Positions 19,384 to 27,878 of a DNA stretch of 64,000 bases are shown piece after piece (within the stretch, counting starts at the first letter, position 1; every line of letters begins with the position of its first letter). Source of the stretch: Candidatus Gastranaerophilales bacterium (GTDB lineage: Bacteria; Cyanobacteriota; Vampirovibrionia; Gastranaerophilales; Gastranaerophilaceae); the NCBI GenBank assembly GCA_944325835.1, contig CALVBO010000003.1, positions 124,001 through 188,000 of the forward strand, read 5' to 3'. The position numbers were made by a program, and so were the translations under genes. Under the pieces are notes generated by a model. It made no database searches. It was not told the DNA's origin and worked only from the letters and a program-made list of their open reading frames with translations.

Positions 19384-19587
19384 TTAATTGTTACTCATTA
19401 CCAGTTTTAACGCAAGCAATGAACGTACTGAAAACATCGTATGTTTGTAGTGCTGTTCGTGCGCCAGATTGAAAATTCTGATAATTCTTGAAATCTCTTC
19501 CAGATCTTTTCTTGTTTCAATTTTATATACATTTTCAATCGGATCTGTAACAACCGACATAATTGTGTTTAATTCCTTTTCGTTCAT
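19384..19587 (-). CDS. Small hypothetical protein
   Basis: 67 aa, mostly helical, with no signal peptide (MNEKELNTIMSVVTDPIENV at the start). The AGAGGA site 8 nt before the ATG supports translation. Family not recognised; the charged segment ETRKDLEEISRII and the later HEQHYKH could be a helical bundle. It is alone between a repeat and the divergent porin gene. Confidence 0.55.
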   Translation of the reverse strand: MNEKELNTIMSVVTDPIENVYKIETRKDLEEISRIIRIFNLAHEQHYKHTMFSVRSLLALKLVMSNN

Positions 19588-19705
19588 TGAATTGTCCTCT
19601 TTTCCTTACTTATATATAAAGTTTTTTTATCCGGCAAAATTGCTTTTTTAATTTAGTAGTGCTTAATATTTGTTTACAAATTCCCAAAACCTGCAAACGA
19701 TTGGC

Positions 19706-19734
19706 TTGATTATATTTTTCCTCTATGTTACAAT
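19706..19734 (+). promoter_or_regulatory. Porin promoter, near-leaderless
   Basis: TTGATT (19706-19711), 17 nt, TACAAT (19729-19734) with extended TGt. The ATG is 9 nt after the -10 box, leaving a leader of about 3 nt. Confidence 0.7.
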
Positions 19735-19743
19735 CGAAAAACA

Positions 19744-20964
19744 ATGAATGTTTTATTAAAAATATCAATCTTAATTCTAATGTTTACCCTTGCACAGCCG
19801 TTGGTATTTGCAGTGGAGCAGCCTGCAGAGGTTAGGTTAGAAACAAATACGCTTAAAGAAGAGCTTTATAACAAACACCGCAAAATGTACGGACGTAAGG
19901 ACGTTATCATTGAAAAAAACCGCGAGTTGGAGCACATTGAAGAAGGTTCGTTTATGAGCAAGCTCCAAAAAGTTTATAAATTGGAAGTTCACCAGACGGA
20001 TACGCCGGTTTATCTCTTGGAAGATATTTTGACGGTTCGCCCGAAGAAAGGGTTTATCAAAGATATGCAGCTTTTCGGGGCATATCGCGGGAATATGAAT
20101 ATTAATCTGGCGGATAACGAGGATACTGATACTTTTTATGATGTGACGGCAATTGAAGCGGGTATTGAAGGGGAATTTGTAAACGGCTGGGATTATAAGT
20201 TTAAAACCCGTCTTGCACCTTCTAACCAGTGGAGTTTCTGGCAAAATCTGATTTCAGATATGTATATTACAAACGATAATATTAAAAATCATAAAATTCT
20301 TCTCGGGAATTCAAAGCTTCCGATTGGTGTCGAGGGCGGTCAGAGTACATCAACGCTGTTATTCTTGAACAGGTCGCAATTTGCAAGAACTTTTGCTAAT
20401 TCCAGAAAAGTCGGGCTGAGGGTCATCGGTGATTTGGATTTAGTTGACTACGACTTCGGGGTTTACAGCTCTGACACGTATTTCCGGGAATTCTTCCCCG
20501 GTGTGGATTTTACGGGGTGGGTTGATTTTAAACCGCTTGGAAAAACAAAGGGCGAATACGGTGATTTGACTCTCGGTACAGGTATCAGTGCCGGAACTCA
20601 CCACACGGATTATGCCGTTGGCGGCGCGTATTTTGGCTATGAATATAAAGACTTCCTTATAAACTGTGAAGGCTCTATTGCAGACGGTTATAACGGGCAG
20701 GTAGGGTTAAGTGATAAGAAAGCATCAGGTTTTTACACTACGCTTGGCTATCATCTGACCCCGAAAATTCAAATGGTTGCGCGTTTTGATACTTTTGACC
20801 CGAATAGAGAAATGGAAAATGATGAAAGACAGGAATATACTGCCGGTCTGAACTATTATATTAAAGGTCAGGCGTTGAAATTGATGCTGAACTATATTTT
20901 CTGTCAGGATGAGGCGCGTGAAGACAGTCACAGGCTTTTCCTCGGGACACAAATTCTTTTATAA
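19744..20964 (+). CDS. Outer-membrane porin, OprP/OprO-like
   Basis: 406 aa with a signal peptide ending near VFAVEQPA. After an N-terminal helical region rich in charged residues (about 30-85), the rest is a series of alternating strands ending in aromatic residues, e.g. MQLFGAYRGNMNINL, WDYKFKTRLAP, LLGNSKLPIGVEGGQ and RKVGLRVIGD, the pattern of phosphate-selective porin O/P barrels. The C-terminus LFLGTQILL ends in leucine rather than the usual phenylalanine. It would allow anion or phosphate uptake across the outer membrane; the substrate is inferred. A terminator follows directly. Confidence 0.8.
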   Translation: MNVLLKISILILMFTLAQPLVFAVEQPAEVRLETNTLKEELYNKHRKMYGRKDVIIEKNRELEHIEEGSFMSKLQKVYKLEVHQTDTPVYLLEDILTVRPKKGFIKDMQLFGAYRGNMNINLADNEDTDTFYDVTAIEAGIEGEFVNGWDYKFKTRLAPSNQWSFWQNLISDMYITNDNIKNHKILLGNSKLPIGVEGGQSTSTLLFLNRSQFARTFANSRKVGLRVIGDLDLVDYDFGVYSSDTYFREFFPGVDFTGWVDFKPLGKTKGEYGDLTLGTGISAGTHHTDYAVGGAYFGYEYKDFLINCEGSIADGYNGQVGLSDKKASGFYTTLGYHLTPKIQMVARFDTFDPNREMENDERQEYTAGLNYYIKGQALKLMLNYIFCQDEAREDSHRLFLGTQILL

Positions 20965-20968
20965 AACA

Positions 20969-20996
20969 AAAACGCCGAACCAAAGTTCGACGTTTT
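20969..20996 (+). terminator. Terminator after the porin gene
   Basis: Stem AAAACGCCGAAC / GTTCGACGTTTT with a CAAA loop and one mismatch, then a T-rich run; 5 nt after the stop codon. Confidence 0.8.
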
Positions 20997-21009
20997 CGTT
21001 TTATATAAT

Positions 21010-21135
21010 TTTGCTCCTGGCAAATTCCTTGCAATTGTACTAAACAATTGCGGAATTTGAAACGTCGCTGACGTAATGTTCCGTGCCCTGCCTGCTACAC
21101 TAACGTGTACCAGCACCGGCACTCCACACCGAGCT
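21010..21135. repeat. Segment related to repeat family F1
   Basis: The stretch TTTGAAACGTCGCTGACGTA, then GCCTGC and later CAGCACCGGC, follows the same order as the middle of the F1 copies at 23601 and 59219. The F1 ends are absent. It fills the space between the porin terminator and rpsU. Confidence 0.45.
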
Positions 21136-21138
21136 ACG

Positions 21139-21309
21139 CTATTTGCGTTTTCTAGCTGCTTCTGATTTGCGTTTTCTTTTTACGCTTGGCTTTTCGTATC
21201 TTTCGCGTTTTTTGATTTCAGAAAGAATTCCTGCCTTTTGGATTTTTTTCTTGAAACGTCTTAATGCGCTTTCAATACTTTCGTTTTCGCCAACTTTTAC
21301 TTCTGCCAT
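21139..21309 (-). CDS. rpsU: 30S ribosomal protein S21
   Basis: 56 aa, [20 protein letters not shown] at the start, then the typical [17 protein letters not shown] tail. S21 joins the small subunit late and helps mRNA base-pair with the ribosome. AAAGGTGG precedes the ATG. It is transcribed alone on the minus strand. Confidence 0.95.
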   Translation of the reverse strand: MAEVKVGENESIESALRRFKKKIQKAGILSEIKKRERYEKPSVKRKRKSEAARKRK

Positions 21310-21520
21310 TTATTTTTTCACCACCTTTATAGCAATTTAAGAGTGTAATATTTTGTTTTGTACTGTTATTGTAGTACAAATAAAAATAAAATCAAGTCTG
21401 GTGAGGGATTTGCGTCTTATGTAATTTCATATAAAGACGCATATAAAGATTTTATAAGGAAATCCTGATTCGTTATTTTTTGGTTTTATAATTATAATAT
21501 AAGATTTGATGGAGATAATT

Positions 21521-21805
21521 ATGGAAACTATAAATGAAATTTTATCAAAATTAGACACAGCAGACAATTCAAACAAAAATGAATTAGAAAACAAACTGGT
21601 AAGCATCGGTGATAAAGCTCTGCCGGTTTTAGTTGAAGAATTACAAAGCATCAAGGGTTTAAAAAGAGGCGTTATCGCAATGACTCTTATCAGACTTGGC
21701 GAACAGTCTGTTAAATATCTGGAAGATGCTGCAAAGAAAAATAAAGATTTCCAATGGATTGCTGATTACTTAATCAGAGAGATTAACGGCTGTCAGGCTG
21801 CGTAG
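21521..21805 (+). CDS. Small HEAT-like repeat protein
   Basis: 94 aa, all helical. The segment IGDKALPVLVEELQSIKGLK followed by RGVIAMTLIRLGEQSVKYLE looks like two HEAT-type helical pairs, the kind used for protein binding. The ATG at 21521 has GGAG 6 nt upstream; in-frame starts before it have none. A strong terminator follows, so it is a single-gene unit. Partner unknown. Confidence 0.6.
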   Translation: METINEILSKLDTADNSNKNELENKLVSIGDKALPVLVEELQSIKGLKRGVIAMTLIRLGEQSVKYLEDAAKKNKDFQWIADYLIREINGCQAA

Positions 21806-21836
21806 TATTAAGTAAATCAACGGATTGATTTTTATA

Positions 21837-21873
21837 AAAAAGACTGCTTTATTTATAAAAAGCAGTCTTTTTT
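21837..21873 (+). terminator. Strong terminator after the HEAT-like gene
   Basis: AAAAGACTGCTTT / AAAGCAGTCTTTT stem with an ATTTAT-type loop and a T run. Its T run merges with the promoter of the patatin gene. Confidence 0.9.
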
Positions 21874-21877
21874 GTGG

Positions 21878-21883
21878 TATAAG
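21878..21883 (+). promoter_or_regulatory. Extended -10 of the patatin gene, leaderless type
   Basis: TGgTATAAG with the hexamer at 21878-21883, exactly 6 nt before the ATG at 21890, and no Shine-Dalgarno sequence. It starts 5 nt after the preceding terminator. Confidence 0.5.
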
Positions 21884-21889
21884 AAGAAT

Positions 21890-23086
21890 ATGAATAAAAA
21901 TGATTTGAAATATGCTTGTTTATTTGGCGGCGGTGCAATCCGCGGAATGGCTCATATCGGGGTTGTAAGAGCTTTAAATGAAATGGGTGTCGGGCTGGGA
22001 ACTCTTGCGGGTTCGTCGGTCGGGGCGATTGTTGCGGCTGCGCTTGCGGTCGGGTATTCGGATGAAGAGTTGGAGAAAATTTTTCTTGATGTGGATTTTG
22101 AACTCTTTAGAGATATAAATTTCAGTAAATCGCTTGCGCTCAGTAAGGGTGATATTTTTCTTGAGTGGATGCGTGAGATTATTGAAACCAAGTTTTATGG
22201 CGTAACATATTCCAAAGGGAAGAATAAGCCCGTAACTTTTGCGGATATTGATAGAAATTGCGTTATCATCACAACGGATTTAACAAATTTTTGCTGTAAA
22301 GAGTTTTCGCGTATAACAACGCCGGATTTTGAGATAGCAGAAGCCGTGAGAATTTCTGCTTGTATGCCGGGGTTGATGAAAGCGATTGAGGTAGGCGATG
22401 TGACGCTTGTTGACGGAGATTTGCAAAAAAGCTGGCCGATGTGGAAATTATGCGACACTCTGGCAAATCTTAAAGAAAATATTCTGGAAATCCGTTTAGA
22501 GGGTACGCCTTGCGGGGATTTAACCAATCCGATAAGTTTTATAAATTCGGTCTACAGCTGCATAACGTCTGTTGCGAGTGAGTTTGTGGTTAATCTTTAT
22601 GAGCGGGATGAAACCCACGATTGCCTTGTTGTTAATACGGGTGACGTTGTAATCGTTAATTTTCAGATGAAAGAGGCTGAACGTAAAGCTTTGATTGAGG
22701 ACGGGTATAATCAAACGATTGCCTATTTTAAGAATATTTTGCCGAAGAAAAAGGCGCACCTGCTGGATAATTATATTAAAATTAAAAATTTTATTGTTGA
22801 TATTCATGATTTACTTTTAAATGATAAAGTTGCTGATGCTCAAGTAAAATATGCTAATCTTTTAGCTTTATTGTGTGATATCAAATTTGAAATTGAGGAT
22901 AAAATTTATTCTGAAATCAAAGAGTTAGCTGTTGAAATCCTGGACAATACTGCTAAAACATTGTTTTTACGCCAAGTATATTTAAAGAATTTCCGTTTTG
23001 TTATAAAAAAACTTGATGATATAGAAGCGGCTTTGTGCGAAAAAAATATTTTTTTGAAAAATACGCTGAAACTTATTGAAAGCTAG
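21890..23086 (+). CDS. Patatin-like phospholipase
   Basis: 398 aa, cytoplasmic by sequence. The patatin oxyanion motif GGGAIRGMAH is near residue 13-22, the nucleophile elbow GSSVGA near 45 and the catalytic aspartate in VDGDLQ near 172, so the Ser-Asp dyad is intact. The last 150 residues form an extra helical region with no motif I know. It would cleave acyl groups from phospholipids. A TTG at 21872 could extend it by six residues but overlaps the -10 box. Confidence 0.88.
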   Translation: MNKNDLKYACLFGGGAIRGMAHIGVVRALNEMGVGLGTLAGSSVGAIVAAALAVGYSDEELEKIFLDVDFELFRDINFSKSLALSKGDIFLEWMREIIETKFYGVTYSKGKNKPVTFADIDRNCVIITTDLTNFCCKEFSRITTPDFEIAEAVRISACMPGLMKAIEVGDVTLVDGDLQKSWPMWKLCDTLANLKENILEIRLEGTPCGDLTNPISFINSVYSCITSVASEFVVNLYERDETHDCLVVNTGDVVIVNFQMKEAERKALIEDGYNQTIAYFKNILPKKKAHLLDNYIKIKNFIVDIHDLLLNDKVADAQVKYANLLALLCDIKFEIEDKIYSEIKELAVEILDNTAKTLFLRQVYLKNFRFVIKKLDDIEAALCEKNIFLKNTLKLIES

Positions 23087-23087
23087 G

Positions 23088-23116
23088 TTGTATAATGTTA
23101 CTAAATATGTTATAAT
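23088..23116 (+). promoter_or_regulatory. Promoter of the thioredoxin-like gene, leaderless type
   Basis: TTGTAT (23088-23093), 17 nt, perfect TATAAT (23111-23116) with extended TGt; the ATG is exactly 6 nt later at 23123. Confidence 0.7.
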
Positions 23117-23122
23117 TTTTGT

Positions 23123-23599
23123 ATGAAAAAGATTGTTATTTGTTTAATAATGTTGTTTACCCTATTGGTTTCGCCATATTGTTATGCGGATGAAGTTAAT
23201 TTGGACTATTTATTTGAACTTGCAAAATCTAAAAATATTGATGTGAATGAAGTTTTAAATCAACCCTACATTGGAACTTCATATTCTCAAATAAAAAATG
23301 GTAGAAAACCTTATTTAATTGTGTTTGCAGATTTCTCAGATTTTGCCACCGCTGCGAGATATGTTAATAACGGATATTTTGTTTATAACAATTTACAGAA
23401 AGATTATGGATTTAGCGTTTTAAGTTACAAACATCCTGATAATAGTTCATTGGTGAAAAAACTTAAAGTTCGGACATTACCTTATGTTGTTATCGTAAAC
23501 CCTTCGCATGATGAAATTTTACCTATAAAACCTGCATTATACGAAAATCCTCAAAAATTGGTTTCGCTTTTAAAGGTGTATTTAAGAAAATCTAATTAG
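23123..23599 (+). CDS. Exported thioredoxin-fold-like protein without CXXC
   Basis: 158 aa with a signal peptide (cut near YCYADE). The later part, KPYLIVFADFSDFATAARYV and then VRTLPYVVIVNPS, has the strand-helix layout and the cis-proline pattern of thioredoxin folds, but no CXXC redox pair is present. It may be a non-redox binding protein. The message is predicted to be leaderless. Ends 1 nt before repeat F1 begins. Confidence 0.55.
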   Translation: MKKIVICLIMLFTLLVSPYCYADEVNLDYLFELAKSKNIDVNEVLNQPYIGTSYSQIKNGRKPYLIVFADFSDFATAARYVNNGYFVYNNLQKDYGFSVLSYKHPDNSSLVKKLKVRTLPYVVIVNPSHDEILPIKPALYENPQKLVSLLKVYLRKSN

Positions 23600-23600
23600 T

Positions 23601-23825
23601 TGTCCGAGAAAATCTCGCGATAAGGAACGTGAGCGAGATTTTAGAGTGGCGTATTAGACAGCGAGCCACAGTGCAGGCTTGCGATTACTGTCTGACAAAT
23701 CAAAGATTTGAAACGGTAGAGATGTAATGCTCGCCTGCTTGTCATACTCATGTGTGCCAACATTGCGAGCACCGGCTGATGCTTTGAGCAAGCCTGGTAG
23801 GTGGCGAAGAACTGCTTTATCTTTT
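23601..23825. repeat. Palindromic repeat family F1, copy 1
   Basis: Begins TGTCCGAGAAAA and ends GAACTGCTTTATCTTTT. The defining stem is AAAATCTCGC (23609-23618) with GCGAGATTTT (23633-23642) around a 14-nt loop. The middle has ATTTGAAACGG and GCGAGCACCGGCTGA. The right end overlaps the TAA stop of the minus-strand MlaD-like gene. Confidence 0.8.
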
Positions 23826-24686
23826 AGAAACCGGTGTGCCAAAGATTAATCTTGCACCGCCCATGCGTTTTTGCAGTGTGTTGCCTATACCTTTCACTAT
23901 GGTATTTATATTATCAATTAATGTTTTCAAACTGCAAATTGTTGCATTGACTGCAGGAAGTGTTTTCGTGTTGATAAGAAGAGTTGTGCCTTCAAAGTTT
24001 TTGGTCGTATTCTGGACATTGAAGATTGAATTGGATATATATTTATCATCAATAGATCTTTCAAGTTTTGCAGACATTAGATTGAGGTTTGCGGTTGTGT
24101 TTGAAAGATTATTCGCAGCAGTCGTAATCTGCGGGTGAATATCTTTCAGGATTGAGGTTATCTCTTCTAAAAGTGCGCTTACGTTTTTTGCGGCATCGTT
24201 TGCACTGTCGAGCAGATTGTTGGCGTTGCCTTTTAATTCATCCAGCCCGCCGCCTTCCGCAACGTTATTGATAATATCGCTCCAGTCGCGGGATACAATG
24301 CCTTCAACCTTATCGCCATATTTTATACGTGTAAGCGAAGGCGAACCCGGATAAAGAATTTCCATGTAGTCAACATCGGAATCTTTTTGGGCTTTCTGGA
24401 CTTTTACCTTAATATTATTTGGCAGGTTGTAAGTCCAGCTGTTCAGCGCGATTGTCACTCTGGTTGTCAAAAAATCTTTGCTTGGAACAACTTTTACTGC
24501 GCGTCCGATTTTGAACCCTTTATAGTAAACATTTATATTGGAAAAAGGTTCTAATTCCGTAAACACAGCGGTTATACGCATGTGCGAAAGGTCAATGGCT
24601 TTGAGTATTATAAGTCCTAAAATTAGAACTATAAATACAATTTTAAATTTTGCTAAAAATCTTATAAATTCATCTTTAAATTTCAT
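23817..24686 (-). CDS. MCE/MlaD-family lipid transport protein
   Basis: 289 aa with one N-terminal membrane anchor (about 15-32), then an MCE domain: RITAVFTELEPFSNINVYYK and GFKIGRAVKV, typical strand pattern of MlaD. The rest (150-280) is long alpha-helix with repeated Asn/Ala heptads (NNLLDSANDAAKNVSALLEE), as in the tunnel-forming helices of MCE proteins. It binds phospholipids between membranes. No mlaE or mlaF gene is adjacent here. No Shine-Dalgarno sequence is seen. The stop codon is the TAA inside the F1 repeat end. Confidence 0.85.
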   Translation of the reverse strand: MKFKDEFIRFLAKFKIVFIVLILGLIILKAIDLSHMRITAVFTELEPFSNINVYYKGFKIGRAVKVVPSKDFLTTRVTIALNSWTYNLPNNIKVKVQKAQKDSDVDYMEILYPGSPSLTRIKYGDKVEGIVSRDWSDIINNVAEGGGLDELKGNANNLLDSANDAAKNVSALLEEITSILKDIHPQITTAANNLSNTTANLNLMSAKLERSIDDKYISNSIFNVQNTTKNFEGTTLLINTKTLPAVNATICSLKTLIDNINTIVKGIGNTLQKRMGGARLIFGTPVSKR

Positions 24687-24741
24687 ACAAATATTGAAAA
24701 ATATCTGTACGGTTTCCTCAATTGCCGAACCTGCTTAATAC

Positions 24742-24894
24742 TGTCCGAGAAAGGCTCGCGATAAGGAACGTGGCGTGAATGAGTTGCGAAGCAACTCCCG
24801 CTCACGCAAGCGAGCCTTTTGAGTGGCGTATTAGACAGCGAAGCCGCCACGGCTCGCGGTTCAGCGAGGCGGAGCGGCGGAGAACTGCTTTATT
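24742..24894. repeat. Palindromic repeat family F1, copy 2
   Basis: Stem AAAGGCTCGC (24750-24759) with GCGAGCCTTT (24810-24819). The 50-nt loop holds its own nested hairpin (AGTTGC-gaa-GCAACT inside CGTGA/TCACG). The right half reads GAGTGGCGTATTAGACAGCG, ending AACTGCTTTATT 1 nt before the stop of the TolC-like gene. Confidence 0.8.
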
Positions 24895-26274
24895 TTATAA
24901 ATCAGTTGTTTCTTCGCCGGTTTGAAGATAATTTTCACCGCCAAGCGCCTTATAAAGATTTATTGTTGAAACAATGTAGTTAATTTTTTCGTTGACAAGT
25001 TCCTGCTCAAGTTTGAGTGCATATTTTTCCGCAACGAGTTCATCGAATTGTGATATTGAGCCGATTTCGAGTTCGCGTTGTTTTAGTCTTAACTTTTCAT
25101 GTTCAATCGTAATTTTTTCTATATCTTTTTCGTAGTTAGCTTTGCAGGTTTTTGCGCTGACAAGTGCGTCGTTAAGCTCCTGAAGCGAGGTGAGAATTGT
25201 TTTTTCATAGTATTCAAGTGCTTTTTTGTATTCGTGTTTTTTCAAATTCAAGTTTGCTTTTTTAGCACCGCCCGTGAATAAATCCACCTGAGGCATAACG
25301 CCGATACTGCTTAAGAGAGTATTAGGGGCAAACAATCTTGAGAAACTGTAAGCGTTAAAACCGAATTGGCCGAACAGAATAAATTTTGGTAAAAATTCAC
25401 GGCGTGCAACTTTTACATCAATACCGATTTTTTTGATATAGAATTCTGTTTTCTTAAGATCCGGTCTGTTCTGAATACGTTCGGAGTCGATTTCTTCCGG
25501 TATATCAAAAGTTTTGATATCATCATAGGCGATTGTGTCAAACTCTTTCAGGTTTCTGTTGCCAAGCTGAACCATTAATTCATCATTAATTAAATCAAGA
25601 CTTTTTTCCAAAAGGTTTAAGTCCATTTCAATTTTTGCAAGTTCCTGTTTTTCATTCAAAACTTCCGTAATTGAGGCAAGGCCTTTTGCGTATTTTTTCT
25701 CCGTTTTTGCTACAAGGTCGACTTCAATTTCTTTTATCTTGCGCATATTTTTCAACAATTGTTTAATTTTAATAAGGTTATAATAATCGCCTGCAAAGTT
25801 GGAAGTTATTGAAATATAAGCACTTCTTTCATCCTGTCGGATAATTTCATCAACCATTTTTACGCTTTTTGTTTTGAGGTAATTTTTGCCCCAGATGTCC
25901 ACTTCATAGGACATTGCCAGCGGAAGAAGCAAATTATACTGATGATAGCTCGGGATTAAAACATCACCAAATCTTTGATCTGCGGCATGCGGTTCCCACA
26001 TATACCTTCCTTGAAAACCTAAATACGGAAGTTGATTCGCAAATTGCATTTTAATACTGTCCTGTGACTGCAGAGAATTTAACTTCGCGATTTTTAAATC
26101 CTGATTGTTTTCATACAAATCTTTAAGATATTTATTCAAATATTCGTCGTTATAATTTTCCCAGTATTCAAGATTAAGGTACTGAATCCCTTTATCTTCA
26201 ATGGTTTTCGCTTGTACACTTCCGGCTAATAAAATCAAATTTATTAAAATAATTAAACATTTTTTTATTGTCAT
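24895..26274 (-). CDS. TolC-family outer-membrane efflux channel
   Basis: 459 aa from the ATG at 26274 (AGGTG 6 nt upstream), giving a signal peptide ending near GSVQAK; an ATG at 26331 would lie upstream of the operator palindrome and is rejected. Two repeats of the OEP type with long coiled helices are visible (LKIAKLNSLQSQDSIKMQ, and LQELNDALVSAKTCKANYEK in the second half). It forms the trimeric outer-membrane exit duct. Divergently paired with marR-emrA-emrB, so the four genes make a complete tripartite pump controlled from one operator. Confidence 0.9.
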   Translation of the reverse strand: MTIKKCLIILINLILLAGSVQAKTIEDKGIQYLNLEYWENYNDEYLNKYLKDLYENNQDLKIAKLNSLQSQDSIKMQFANQLPYLGFQGRYMWEPHAADQRFGDVLIPSYHQYNLLLPLAMSYEVDIWGKNYLKTKSVKMVDEIIRQDERSAYISITSNFAGDYYNLIKIKQLLKNMRKIKEIEVDLVAKTEKKYAKGLASITEVLNEKQELAKIEMDLNLLEKSLDLINDELMVQLGNRNLKEFDTIAYDDIKTFDIPEEIDSERIQNRPDLKKTEFYIKKIGIDVKVARREFLPKFILFGQFGFNAYSFSRLFAPNTLLSSIGVMPQVDLFTGGAKKANLNLKKHEYKKALEYYEKTILTSLQELNDALVSAKTCKANYEKDIEKITIEHEKLRLKQRELEIGSISQFDELVAEKYALKLEQELVNEKINYIVSTINLYKALGGENYLQTGEETTDL

Positions 26275-26291
26275 CTGGACACCTGTTATTC

Positions 26292-26313
26292 TTGTGTTAT
26301 GATGATAACACAA
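26292..26313. promoter_or_regulatory. MarR operator between tolC-like and marR genes
   Basis: Perfect inverted repeat TTGTGTTAT-gatg-ATAACACAA in the divergent intergenic region, 12 nt before the marR ATG. Its size and position fit a MarR dimer site that controls both directions. Confidence 0.8.
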
Positions 26314-26325
26314 AGGGAATAAAAA

Positions 26326-26784
26326 ATGCAAGCGAAATTTTTATTAAATCAAAAAATAGGATTACTTTTGACGCAGATAGGTCTGTTGTCAAGGGTTTTC
26401 GCTATTCAATCTTTTTCTAAAAATGTTTGTGAAATAACACCGGAACAGTTTACGGTGCTTGCGGCATTGAAGGAGCATGGTGATCTTTATCAGCGTCAAA
26501 TCTCTGCGATTACATTGAAAGACAGGGCTAATATCACAAGAATTATCTCAATTTTAGAAACCCAGGGCTTTATTACCCGTAAGGTTGAAAGTCAGGGACG
26601 GCAAATTCAAAAGGTAAGTATTACGGATAAAGGAAGTGAAATGGTTGAAAAAGCCCTGCCGTTTATTCTGGATATCTGGGCAAAAACTGTTGAAAATATT
26701 GATGAAGATGAGATGAATGCCTGCTTTTTAACCCTTCAAAAAATTAAAGAAAATTTACAAAATAATACTACCCTGAATTTATAA
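26326..26784 (+). CDS. MarR-family repressor of the efflux operon
   Basis: 152 aa with the winged helix-turn-helix of the MarR family: TPEQFTVLAALKEHGDLYQ, then LKDRANITRIISILETQGFI and the wing ITRKVESQGRQIQKVSITDKG up to about residue 100. Dimerising helices lie at both ends. It probably binds the 9-4-9 palindrome just upstream and is released by toxic compounds. AAAGGGA precedes the ATG. First gene of an operon with emrA- and emrB-like genes. Confidence 0.92.
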   Translation: MQAKFLLNQKIGLLLTQIGLLSRVFAIQSFSKNVCEITPEQFTVLAALKEHGDLYQRQISAITLKDRANITRIISILETQGFITRKVESQGRQIQKVSITDKGSEMVEKALPFILDIWAKTVENIDEDEMNACFLTLQKIKENLQNNTTLNL

Positions 26785-26795
26785 GGAATATAAAT

Positions 26796-27869
26796 ATGAA
26801 AGCATCAGAAAAATTAAGAAAAAGTCGAAATAGAACGGAAATTAGTAAGAAACGTGTATTTGTACCGATTGTGAGCGCGGTTGTATTGATTACTCTCGGG
26901 ATTATCGGTGCGGTGCATGCAACGTTTTATCAATCAACGGACGATGCCTTTGTTGAAGGAAGATTGATTTCTATTGCCCCGCGTGTTTCGGGGCCGGTTG
27001 TGAAACTTCTTGTTGATGATAACGATGAGGTTCAAAAAGGTGATTTACTTTTTGAAATTGATCCGGAACCTTATGAAGTAACTTTGCAGAAGAAACTGGC
27101 AGAACTTGAGGTCGCCAAAGCAAAACTCGGTGTTGTTGAAAAGCAGGTTGAAGAAAAACATTCCAACTTGAGCCAGTCGCGTGAAGATATCGTTTCTGCC
27201 ACGTCTAAGTATGACTTTGCCAAAAGTGATTTTGACCGTTATCAGGAGATGTATAAAGAAGGAATAGTTTCCAAACAGGACTATGAACGCGCTCTGACAG
27301 GATTAACCGTTGCGGATGCCGGCAAAAACGCAACACACGACGCGCATCGCGCAATGGAATCGGCTCTGCATTCGGATCAGGCAAAACGCGAAGCAACGCT
27401 TGCCGAAATCGACAAGATTAAAGCCGAAATCGCACAGGCTGAACTTGATCTTTCCTATACAAAAATTTATGCGCCGCAATCCGGACGCGTAAGCGCAAGA
27501 ACGGTTGAAGTCGGTAATTACCTGCAAGTTGCGCAGCCGGTTATGTCGATTGTTCCGAAAGAAGTCTGGGTTGTTGCAAACTTTAAAGAAAACCAGCTTA
27601 CCCATATGAAGGAAGGGCAGGAAGTTAAAATTAAAATAGACACCTACCCGAACAAACGTTTCAAGGGCGTAGTAGACAGTATTCAGTATGCCTCCGGCGC
27701 TAAATCAAGTCTTTTCCCGCCTGAAAACGCTGTCGGAAGTTATGTAAAAATTGTTCAGAGAATTCCTGTAAAAATCCGTTTTACCGAAGACTTTTCGGAT
27801 TATAACGTAATTCCCGGTATGTCAGTTGTTCCGAAGGTGAAAATTCGCGGATATAAAGAAAAAGCATAG
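26796..27869 (+). CDS. EmrA-like membrane-fusion protein
   Basis: 357 aa with one membrane anchor near residues 25-45. The HlyD/EmrA layout is complete: first lipoyl half STDDAFVEGRLISIAPRVSG, long coiled-coil hairpin (about 90-215), second lipoyl half IYAPQSGRVSARTVEVGNYL, and a beta-barrel with VWVVANFKENQL. It joins the inner-membrane pump to the TolC-like channel. 11 nt after marR and 9 nt before the emrB-like gene. Confidence 0.93.
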   Translation: MKASEKLRKSRNRTEISKKRVFVPIVSAVVLITLGIIGAVHATFYQSTDDAFVEGRLISIAPRVSGPVVKLLVDDNDEVQKGDLLFEIDPEPYEVTLQKKLAELEVAKAKLGVVEKQVEEKHSNLSQSREDIVSATSKYDFAKSDFDRYQEMYKEGIVSKQDYERALTGLTVADAGKNATHDAHRAMESALHSDQAKREATLAEIDKIKAEIAQAELDLSYTKIYAPQSGRVSARTVEVGNYLQVAQPVMSIVPKEVWVVANFKENQLTHMKEGQEVKIKIDTYPNKRFKGVVDSIQYASGAKSSLFPPENAVGSYVKIVQRIPVKIRFTEDFSDYNVIPGMSVVPKVKIRGYKEKA

Positions 27870-27878
27870 GATTTAGTC

